Assembly: GCA_010645155.1 (NCBI GenBank) | Contig: CM021316.1 | Span: forward strand, 308,936-372,935 | Length of the DNA: 64,000 nucleotides | Direction: 5' to 3' | Source of the DNA: Tigriopus japonicus | Taxonomy: Eukaryota > Arthropoda > Copepoda > Harpacticoida > Harpacticidae | Part shown: piece by piece, positions 1 to 9,692 of the stretch | How the letters are laid out: each line of letters begins with the position of its first letter | Numbering within the stretch: the stretch's first letter is position 1 | The notes under the pieces: model-generated | What the model was told of the DNA's origin: nothing | Seen by the model: the letters and a program-made list of their open reading frames with translations, nothing else | Databases searched by the model: none | Program-made: the position numbers and the translations under genes

Positions 1-266
1 AGTTTAAAACTTTTCAGTCCAATGCCTACTTGAATTTTGCCTTCTTGATCCATCACAACTAATAGCCGACTTTGACAGTAAGTCAACATGAGTTTTTGAA
101 AACAATTCAAAACAAGCTTCATTGTAAGCATCTTGAATAATTCATCATAGGTCTCAACCACTCACCAGACTACTTCGCGAGCCAACAATCAAAGTTGCCT
201 TATTCCTGCCTACGAGTCCAATCACGCAACCTTGTACTATTTCATTGTGAAAAAAATTAGAAACAC

Positions 267-3200
267 TTACTTGATGGTGCTCTCAATGACTTTGAGTACA
301 TGGTCTGTTTGGCCTCTGGTCTCGGCCAAGGTCAGGATCTGCTTGTACAGATCCAGCAAAACAAAGGCATCAAGGGCGGCATAAAGGGTTTGCGATTCAG
401 ACAAGGGCCTCTTATCCCAATGTGAGATCTGATCGCGCTTGTCCAAAGGCAACCCGAAAAGGGATTCAACGAATCCGGATAAGCCACGATTCTCGGAGCT
501 GTACGTGGCAATTAGGACCTGATTGGAGGCCAAGAATAATTGACGGTGAAGAGGATCCAAGTCTAACACACGCTTGGCTCTAAAAGACGAAAGTAGGGAT
601 CGTCGTTCTCAATAAACGAGACCGAACTTGATGGAGGTTCCATTTGAGGGAATAGCTAAGGAATGATTATTTCTTTTAGTGCTCGACTTTCATTGAACCC
701 GACAAAACTCTTTGTTGCTTAAAAAACAATGCTTTGGGTAGTATTTAAAAACAATGTGATAGATTTGTTTATCTCATTCATTTTTATTATAATTGATTGA
801 ATAGACATTGGGTGATCAATTCAATATTTCAAATATTTACTGTGATTAACTGTTCAAGAATTGGGAGAGGACGGTTGTTTCATATTTCAAGGATCTTTTG
901 AGAGTTTTTTTTCTGTTTTGACAATTACAAAAAACTAGTTTTCGTTCAACATATAAGAGATAAGAAGCCAAAAATTGCACTTACGTCTGACGAAGATTGG
1001 CAAATGCCGGATGGAACTTCTCCATGTTCTTCAAATCTGGGGCCAAACCAAAGCCGAGCTTCAGCAAATTCGGATTATTGAAATATTGCTGCACAAACTG
1101 AGCCCACTCGTCGTGAGAGAGTTTCGCATTCAGAGAATTGGCATCCAAAAGAAACACATGATCCGGAAAGGCCACTTGCATCAAAGCCACACCGTCACTT
1201 GACATAGGCAATGTTTCGGAATCATATCCTGATATCGTCTAAAATTTACAATGATTATTTATGATTGATTGAAAGTCATCATTATGAATTTGAGAGACTA
1301 GTCACTGATCAAAACTCATTTTCGCTGGCCCTAAACGTTTATTGTTCATGGCAGTAATTAATTTCAATTTGTTTCCAGGCGCAGATTTCTAACCAATGGG
1401 GCTGACATTGATTTTCTTCCATCTTGCGGGAATACAAGCCTTTTTCAGCCATTTTTCTTTTATTCGACACTGACCCGAATCAGGCTCAAATCAAACGAAT
1501 ATCAAAAGGAAAGCCCCATAATTGAGGCAATTGTTTTTGAAACTTTGTTATAAACGGGCTTAGTTTGTTATTTGATAGGATCTGCACCCGCACCAATGTC
1601 TATAAAGTTGTGCGGGAAGTACAAAAAACTCTTGGCCTCAGGAAAGTCTTATTATTTACATCTTAAACAGCGCCCCTGGCAGTCATTTCGTAAACTATTG
1701 AGTCAGCAGCCTCATCTATTCTTGGGGTTCATTGTTCGCTTAGTTGGTCGCTTAAAAATAATGAAAAGAGCAACAGAAAATATTTTATTAAAGAAAAAAT
1801 ATATTAAATTCAAATATTTTGCTGCTTGAAACAGTTTTTATATATTTGGGCTTTTTCTTCCAAAATTAAAGGGAAGTTCCGCTTTTCATTGAATTATTTG
1901 AAGATTCTTCAACATGTCAAAAAAAAAAATTACAAATGTTGCCAAAATCTCCCATTTTTTGCAATTTTTTTTTATGACTCTTTTTGAGAGGAGTAATCAA
2001 ACTAAGATGGAAGAAAATTATGCGTGTGAAATGCACAATTGGTCAGTTTGGCCTCGAAAATTACACATAGGGATTTTAATTTGAAATTGAAAACCGCAGC
2101 TCTAATCATAAACAAATGATGGGTTGAAAATTCAATGAAATCTTGGGCAGTAAAAAAATCATTTGATGTTGGATACATATAAGGACTCAATTATCATTAC
2201 CGGATATAAATTTTGTAACACCGAAGGTTTTTTCAGCTACTTTTCTGCCGTTGTGATTTTTCATAAAAACCTGGATTTATTTAATCAAAATTTTCACAAA
2301 AAAAAAGATGATTTTCCCTCAATAACTTCCAAATCTGAATATTTGACCTTCAAAGTTCATTATTTTCGGCCGCTCTTTTTAAAAAAATTCCCTATCAAAC
2401 ACATACTTGTTGGGCCAAAACACTGAGAAAATCTCGAAATGCGGGCTGAGAATCGACCATCCGGATGCGATCTCGAGGTAACGACAATGAGTAGAATTTT
2501 CCCATTTCACTCTTCGGATCGTCCCAATTCTCATCGGGCTGATTATCTTCGTGGCCAAAAGAAAGATCCTCGATGGCATCATCGATCCCATAGGGCAATC
2601 GCTTTCGATCCAGATTGAGTTTGTTGGCCCAGAATTGAGCCTCCTTGAAATCCGGATCGATCGAGCGACCATTGGTTAAAAGCGTCACTAAAGTGTAAGC
2701 CAATTGCGGGTCTTTGCTCACGAACTCGCCGACCAGATCCCTCCAATTCTCCAATCCTGGAACGAGTTCACACTTCAATTAAAGCCAATCCGCGGAACAA
2801 TGATTTTACTCTTACTTGTGGTCGGCTCATTCTTGGTTAGAACTTGATATCGAAAGGCCAAGAAGGTGCGCGTGTTCGTGTGATTTGGAGCAAACTTTGC
2901 ATCCAACTCGAATTTTTTGAGCAACTTCTCGATTAGTTTACCCAGGGATTTGCCGGAAAGCCGCGGACTTTTGGTCTGAATCCACGGATAAGCGCGCCAT
3001 AAATCCGACATTTGAACCGCATTATTCAAGGTGAGCTCGTCTAAGAACCTGATCAACTCGATTTGTAGCTCTCGATGAGGTTGGACATACTCCTCAACCC
3101 GTTCAATGGCGTTTTCCAGCAAACACGGTACGCAAATATCGCAGAATTGGAAAGCCTTTTGAACCTTGAGAGCTTCGGCGATCTTGGCCGCCCGTGAATA

Positions 3201-4161
3201 ATGGCGCCGATCCAGCTCAGATTGCACCAAAGACACCAAAAGTGGAAGCTCCACTTTCAGCGGGGATATCAGCCTCACAATCAGGGCAAAATGGTTCAAG
3301 TTCGAGGCGCGGACAAACTGTTGACAAGCTTGCCATTGAAACTCCGGGGTAAGTTCTCCGGATAAGGATAATCCGGACGCACTTGAGCGCCATTTCTCAA
3401 ACGCAGCCACCACTGCAAAGAAAATTGCATAGTAAAACATCGGAGGCAACCCTTCATTTCCCAGTCATCCACGGCCTTACGTTTAAAAGAAAGACCTTGA
3501 GCCCCACTTTTGCCCTGTTTAAAATCCGGACAACGGGTGAACAACGCCAAGCAAGCTCGATAAGGCTCGGCTTCTCCGTTCCAATATTCAGCCAAGCGTT
3601 TGTCCAACACTCCAACTGGCATAGATTGACTTTCAGGGCCCACTAACAAGCTCAAAAACACGTTATTTTGAGCCGCGGTAGGCTGGAAATAAGCAACCGG
3701 CGGCGGCAAAGACGCAACGGGAGGAGCGCGCTCTTCCTCAACTAAGCTGACCGGCGCTCGCCGGCCGCGACCTCCTAAACATAGTGATAATGAATTAGAA
3801 AAGTTGCCCGCCAACAGGAGGCACGGGAAGAGAAATTAATCGGTACGCTACCTCGAAAAGGGCGCCCACGGGCGCCCCTAGGAGGATAAGAGGGCGGAGG
3901 CGGAGGATGCTCAGAGCCTCTGTCGGGTTGATAGCGTTGATAGCTAGCAGCGGTGGATGCTGCTCGAAAAGGGTGGCGCTGTCCACCATAACGTGGGCGG
4001 TAACCACCCCGTCCTCCTCGAGAACCCGCTGAATGAGGAAGAGGAGGAGGAGGGTGGGGTGAATTCTGCCTACTATCACGCTCACAGGCGTGTCTAGATG
4101 GGAAAGATGACGACGTAGACGAGGAGGAGGAGGAAGAGGGGGAGGGCCCCGTCAAATCCAT
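267..4161 (-). CDS. EXD3: EXD3/Nibbler-like 3'-5' exonuclease, six exons
   Basis: The exons I join on the minus strand are 3852-4161, 3481-3774, 2816-3412, 2407-2756, 985-1238 and 267-579. All have GT-AG borders, and the sum is 2118 nt, a 705-residue protein. Known family role: DEDDy exoribonucleases such as Drosophila Nibbler trim the 3' ends of miRNAs and piRNAs. The sequence shows motif I (GYDSET, D about 523, E about 525), motif II (GFGLAPDLKN, D about 585) and motif III (YAALDAFVLL, Y about 668, D about 672), so the active site looks complete. Residues about 110-510 are helical, HEAT-like sequence as in Nibbler. The first roughly 110 residues are Ser/Pro-rich, then RGG-rich (GSRGGRGGYRPRYGG), which is not typical of the family. 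The start is the ATG at 4161. The TAA at 267-269 overlaps a donor-like gtaagt, so the Mut7-C tail may be absent or encoded beyond the window. The 1.2-kb intron (1239-2406) holds nothing I recognise. Confidence 0.85.
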
Positions 4162-4238
4162 GATTTGATTCTACGTGTCGAGATGTTGGATAAACAACTG
4201 TAACATGGAGTGATAACTGATATCTATGGTCACAACTA

Positions 4239-5032
4239 GAGCACTATAGTAGCAGAATCTAGTGGATTTCATGCGCCAACAGCTCGCACTTCCCGCGATA
4301 CGCATGTTTTTGATGATTGCAATGGCCAATCATCAGTTTTGGACAAACTACAGTGCCTCAAATGTTGACTGAGTATTGTTAATGGAGTTGTGGTGGTTTT
4401 GGGTTGAAATTGTTTGTAAAATCCATTTCAAATGGGAGTGATTACCGTATCATTTTACGGACCTGCTGCCGTTAGCAGTGTAGGCTTGCCAAAAAAAATT
4501 TATTCAAAGTCGGGCATTCTTAATTTCAAAGTTCAGAAGAACCTCTCAACTTATGTAGCGAAATTTTAGATGAAAGCGACTAAACATACTTTTTTTGCTA
4601 AAACAATGTTTGATTGCTAAAAATGTTTGATTACAATTGATAATTCAACTTCAAGTTGTGCAGATAAGAAAGGCATTGTTGCAATTGCCTAAACCTTCGT
4701 TTTAGTTACCTCGCACGCTTATCAGAAACACGGGTCTTTTTAACGTTATCCCGTCAAAAAGATGACGTCACTAGTAATTGCTGCAATTGGCATGGAAATC
4801 TGACTACAGAAAAGGTTAATCAGGCATGATCTTTGTCAAAATTTATCAGAAAACCACTAGAGTTCTATTTGGCATTCCGCCATCAGCATTTTAGGCACTT
4901 TAGTTTGTCCAAAACTGATGAAAGGCCGTTGCCATCTTCAAAATTATGTGCATCTTGGGAACTACGAGCTGTTGCCAAATGCAATCCACTAGATGGCGCA
5001 CTTTGAGATCGTGCTCTTTTATTATAGTGCTC
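4239..5032. mobile_element. Miniature inverted-repeat transposon, TIR family A
   Basis: The ends are imperfect inverted repeats of roughly 130 bp. They begin GAGCACTATA, are flanked by TA on each side, and contain CATCAGTTTTGGACAAACT at about 4331 and its complement at about 4903. There is no coding sequence, so this is a non-autonomous element. The flanking TA suggests Tc1/mariner-type integration. Its termini resemble those of the element at 5442-6612, and a fragment recurs near 24928. The stretch from 5033 to 5441 between the two elements shows nothing else. Confidence 0.7.
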
Positions 5033-5441
5033 TAGGTAAAACTACACATCACTCAGCGTTGCCAGAGAGTTTCTCAATGAAATTGCTAATAGAAGTTTAA
5101 GGAGCTGCGAATTAGAAAATAAACCTACCTCAATCATGACCCATGTTGACGCGTTTTCAAGAAAACTTGCATAATTTTACCTGATCGAACATTTTGGTCT
5201 TCCGCTTGTATTGGTACAAAGTTTTCGGTCCCTCTTTTTGCTTCAAAAGTCTTCGCTTTAAAACCCCTATTTCCATAAATTGCCATTGATCATGTTATTT
5301 TCACTGCCACCAAGTTTTCTCTACTGCCATTTTGCCACTTATTCCGCCTTCTTCCCTCACTGCCAAATAAGATTTTGCATACTGCCTGTTAAAAAAAAGT
5401 AGCATCGCTGGTGGATTCCGAAAAAAAACATAAATAAAATA

Positions 5442-6612
5442 GAGCTCTATATTAGAAAGAGTACAATCATATCCAACGCCATCTAGTTCATTCTGCTCGC
5501 AACTGCTCGCCGTTCCCAAAAGGATGCACAGGTACCCTCTAAGCTGAACAAGTTTTCCAAATTATCAGACTAAGATAGCACCATTTGAGAAACTAAAGGG
5601 CCTAGAACCTTAATGAAGGGGTCCAAAATGAACTATTAGTGTGTTTCAAATGATTCAAATCTGAATCGCTTGTAGAATTAGGTTTAAAGCTTTAAAAGAC
5701 AGTAAGAGAATGAAAATCTATCCCTTTGGACATATTGATGCAAGAGGTGATGGCAACAGTGTGATAGGAAATGAAATTGCAGGGCTGCTGAATTCTCCTC
5801 CCTCTTGTGCTTGGCTGTCATGGTCATTGCTGAGAAACAGCACAGGGAATTTTCTTCCTCTCTTGACTTCACCCCTGACTGCAATTTAAACTTGCTCACC
5901 TAGATGCAAGATCACAGGAGTAGCTGGTGGTGGCCAGCACGGGAGTCCAGTCAAATGCTTGCTAGCTTCAGATGGCTTGCCCAGCTTGCCCACTGGCACT
6001 TGTTAAGAAGGGAACTGCAAGGATTGCTGGGCCGGGCCAGCTCTCTCTCCCTTTAGTTCTCTCTCTCGCTCGCTCTCTCCCGCTCGCTCTCTCTTGCTCG
6101 CTCTCTCTCGCTCGCTCTCTCTCGCTCACTCTCTCTCGCTCTCGCTCTCCACACTGAGCCCAGTGAGCAAACAAGGACTTGAAGGACTTGACTCAACATT
6201 TCAGGGTTGATAGGTAAAGAAAGGAAAACTCAACATGCTCCTCTCTATCACTATTCTTTCTCACACATTTTTTATGGTAGGAGCCCTGATTGTGAACGTT
6301 TTCTCTGAAAAAGCATTGATCACGATGAGGGGTGAGATATTCATTTTTCTCTTAGTCTTTTAGGTTTTAAACCTAATTTTACAGGCAATTCAGCTTTGAA
6401 TCATTTGAAACACACTAATAGTTCATTTTGGACCCCTTCATTAGGGTTCTAGGCCCTTTAGTTTCTCAAAAGGTGCTATCTTGGTCTGATGATTTGGAAA
6501 ACTTGTTCAGCTTAGAGGGCACTTGTGCATCCTTTTGGGAACGGCGAGCAGTTGTGAGCAGAAGGAACTAGATGGCGTTGGATATGATTGTACTCTTTCT
6601 AATATAGAGCTC
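5442..6612. mobile_element. Long-TIR miniature element, TIR family A relative
   Basis: The inverted repeats are about 250 bp (5442-5695 against 6360-6612), start GAGCTCTATATTAG, and are flanked by TA. The arms share CATCTAGT, GTTCCCAA and GATGCACA blocks with the element at 4239-5032, so the two are related families. The interior holds a CT-rich microsatellite and no convincing gene. Open frames across it are low-complexity by-products. Confidence 0.75.
6046..6150. repeat. (CTCTCG)n-type microsatellite
   Basis: An irregular run of CTCTCTCGCTCG units lies in the interior of the surrounding miniature element. It generates Arg/Glu-rich or Ser/Leu-rich frames on both strands that are not genes. 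Confidence 0.85.
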
Positions 6613-6615
6613 TAA

Positions 6616-6957
6616 AATAAAAGATGTTTGGACCACAGACCATATATTGGCTAGACTTCGCGTTGTGCGAGAAAAAGGAGGACAACTTTGCTTCATCAGC
6701 TGGAACATAACACTACACCCTAAAATGGTGGGAATTTCGAACTTTTCAAAATTTTGCCAGCGTGGCCAAAACCTGAACAAACTCAACGTACCGTACGTAC
6801 TTTGTTCTCGACGTGAGCGAGCGTCGTTACTTCTGAGCACGCGGTCGCCCTGAGATTTCGGAGCTAGCGCAGCTGGGCCAAGTGGTGTCACTTTTCTCTC
6901 GCCGACGGAACGGGCCAATGCGACATCTAGTCATTATATGATCTGTGGTTTGGACGA
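6616..6957. mobile_element. Small inverted-repeat element
   Basis: TTTGGACCACAGACCATATA at about 6620 is matched in inverse orientation by TATATGATCTGTGGTTTGGA at about 6935, giving imperfect TIRs of about 45 bp. The interior is about 250 bp and non-coding. I could not define a target duplication. Confidence 0.5.
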
Positions 6958-7083
6958 TCTTGGTCCGCAACTTGGGTAAAAGCTTAGATCAATTATAATC
7001 ACTAGATAGCGTGCAAGCTTTAGTCTGGCTGATTTGGCAAGCGGGGCGGAATGCCTTGAATTCATGAGGAAAATGTCTCCATC

Positions 7084-7453
7084 ACAACTGTTGAGCGGAC
7101 AGTTAGTGTGACCAAACATGCGAAGCAAGGCCAACTTTTCAAAACTCGTTCTTGAAGCCACAATTCAGTTTTTGTCCATGTATGCATTGGATTATTACAT
7201 AACGCAAAAGCTTAAATTTGTGTTGTTCTTACCAATGGCTTATTCAACGTATTAAAAACTAGTTGTAGTATTCAAATCCATGGCATGGTCACCTAGTGAC
7301 GTCTTCGGTTCTTTCAAGAAAGTGACCACTTGCAATAGCAAAAAATGACCCAAAAACATTACTGAATTCTACATTTGACTCATCACTTACATGGTTGACA
7401 TTTGCCTGGTCACACATTTCAAATGTTCCCGCAGTTTTGTCCGCTCAACAGTT
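7084..7453. repeat. Inverted-repeat pair, possible degenerate miniature element
   Basis: AACTGTTGAGCGGACA at 7084-7099 is complemented at 7438-7453. Adjacent GTGTGACCA sequences are also inverted. The interior has no gene. It is probably a decayed non-autonomous transposon, with boundaries unclear. Confidence 0.35.
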
Positions 7454-7918
7454 GGCGACCAGAGACACATTTTTAGGCTTACACTCCCTCTAGTATTAAT
7501 AGAAGTCAATGGGTAAAACAGTGCTGCTAGATTTTATTTCGAAAAGGGTAACCATGCATCATGGTCTTTTGCAAAAATTAAAGAACGGCAGCTGGGGACC
7601 AGGGCCGTTACTAGTAGTGATGTGTGTTATGTCAGCGAGCTGAGACAATTCAAATTTGAGTTTCCCGCCCCCTCCATCCTTGAATTTCTGGCAACCCTGC
7701 CCTGTACTTGTTTATGGCGGAAAACATTTTTTATTGAACGTTTGGTGTGGTCATCCACAATTTTTCACAAGTAAATAAATATCTCTAAACAAATATCAAC
7801 GTTTCCGGTGTTTGCTTGGAGTCAATGTCGACCCGCCGACCAGCTAACTGGACTTAGTGACGGTTGGAAGGGATATATTGTAGAAGCCACATTTAAAGGA
7901 CCTCGGATAGGTCGTCAC
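7454..7918. other. Intergenic, nothing recognised
   Basis: I see no open frame with protein-like composition, no tandem repeat and no recognisable element here. Confidence 0.4.
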
Positions 7919-8207
7919 AATGTGACTTGGTGTATTGGGCAAGATTTTTTGCGCGAGGTCGTAAGGTAGTGTCCCCAATTGACCTTTGTGAAATCGTATT
8001 CCTCTTTGCTTACCAATCTTCAAAAACCTGTTTTTTCATCAAGGAGAACGGAACGGCGTCCCTAACTTTTGTGACTTCTGAACAGGGTTGCAAATGACAC
8101 TCAAATTTGAGTTTGCTGATATAGCTGAGCACAACACGAAATCTCCATTAGGTGACCCTATCTTGCGACCTCGCGCAAAAAAGCTTGCCCAACACACCAA
8201 GTCACAT
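7919..8207. mobile_element. MITE, repeat family B
   Basis: Inverted ends of about 60 bp (TGTGACTTGGTGTATTGGGC at the left, complement at 8165-8207) enclose about 170 bp of non-coding DNA. The right half (about 8050-8207) is related to stretches inside the two long dispersed repeats at about 13850-14015 and 40335-40500. They share blocks such as GACTTCTGAGCAGGGTTGCAAAT with small differences. Confidence 0.6.
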
Positions 8208-8248
8208 CACTAGTTACTAGTGCTCTAACCGCTACAAGGAACAAATTC

Positions 8249-8920
8249 AATGGGGTATGCAGGGGGAGGTTTGAGTGATCTCTTCAAAAATCTTATCGCG
8301 GGCGGATGAAAGAAGAGAAAAGGCTTGTTCGTCAATGTAAGATTTTGGTCGGTGCAAGGGTTTTCGCGTTTTACAGACCGCCCTTATGACTTAGATGCTA
8401 CAAAAATTGTCGAATTGCCAGTTTGGACATTTTGACTCTCGGTTTTGTAAGAATTTGCAAAATTATTCTTTTGATCAAAAAATGGCAAGCACTTAAAAAA
8501 GACCTTTGATATTGAAGAGAAACACGTACAAAAAACGGCATTTTGTTTGATACCATGATGGTTTTGGAGTTTTACAATACAAATCAGTGCTTATAACATC
8601 ACTTACACTTGTACTTACCCAAAAAAGTGGCCTTTTGTTGAGAATTTTCTCGTGCAAGAACGAGCAAATAAAGTGTGCATTTTATTCCAAAATCCTAACC
8701 AAAGGTGCTCAAACTTGCAATTCGACATTTTTCATGGCATCTAATTCGCAAGGGCGGTCTGTAAATTGCGAAAACCCTTAAACTGCCCAAATTCTCACGA
8801 GCCACCCACTCTTCAAAACAAGTTGCAAACAAGTTGCCAAACAAGCCTTTTCTCTTCTTTCATCCGCCCGCGATAAGATTTTTGAAGAGATCACTAAAAC
8901 CTCCCCCTGCATCTCCCATT
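8249..8920. mobile_element. Foldback-type element with long inverted arms
   Basis: The left arm (8249-8440) and right arm (about 8720-8920) are inverted copies. Shared segments include GCAGGGGGAGGTTT, the GATCTCTTCAAAAATCTTAT block, and a segment around AAGGGCGGTCTGTAA. The arms diverge in places, with insertions between matching blocks. Short frames inside are not convincing genes. Confidence 0.6.
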
Positions 8921-9629
8921 ACTAATATGAAGAATATGACACAAACATTCAGTGTAGCCAGATTTGGGGAAAATTCCCAATTCTTGGGAATTTCAAGATC
9001 AAATGGGGAATAAAATTTTCGCCCTTGGGATTTCCCAGAAGTCTTTAAAACCTTTCTCACCTATCTAACTCAAATTAACACCCCAACGAGCAGAGGAGAA
9101 GACAATTTCACACGAAAAGTGGTATATCATATATGTTAGTAATATTTGAGAATTTTGAAAAATAAAAACTTTGTTTTTTCGTTTCATCTTCGTTCTTCGG
9201 AATTTGTCTCGTTTCCTTGGGAATTTTGCTTGAATCTATCTTATTTCTTTTAAATCAACCTGGTCGGCCTTGGATCCTGCCTAGAAAGTACCTACCATCT
9301 AGAGGGCTGTTAGCCCTCTAGTACCATCTATACTTTTTTATGATGTTTCTAAGTGTTTTGGGTTTAGGTTTGTGATCATGCCAAAAATTTGATTACAATT
9401 TCCAACTTGGAAAAACACCAAAATTTTGACCGAAACTACTACATTTTGAGGGTTTAACGACAAACTGACAAGCACCAAATTTCAAAAATGTGTCGCAAAA
9501 CACGTCTCAGACCCCTAAATTTGCGACTCGGCGCGGAAAACAACAAGAGTGGCAGTGGGCCTGAGGCAATTTGAGTTCTTTCATTCCACACCAATTATTT
9601 TGAGTTTGCTTTCAAAACGAAATGGCTTA
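8921..9629. other. Intergenic region downstream of RPA43
   Basis: This A+T-rich stretch has no recognised gene. One small perfect hairpin (CTAGAGGGCT, loop GTT, AGCCCTCTAG) lies at 9299-9321. No function can be assigned. Confidence 0.4.
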
Positions 9630-9635
9630 TTTATT
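9630..9635 (-). promoter_or_regulatory. Poly(A) signal AATAAA for RPA43
   Basis: An AATAAA hexamer on the minus strand lies about 58 bp past the RPA43 stop codon, a plausible distance for its cleavage and polyadenylation signal. Confidence 0.5.
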
Positions 9636-9692
9636 ATTCAAAACATTTTATAAATAGTAGAGATCTCCGCTGATCTTTGTTACGTCTTCCTT

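Noticed and set aside
5968..6174. Arg/Glu/Ser-rich frames on both strands
   Set aside because: They are products of the CT-rich microsatellite in a miniature transposon.
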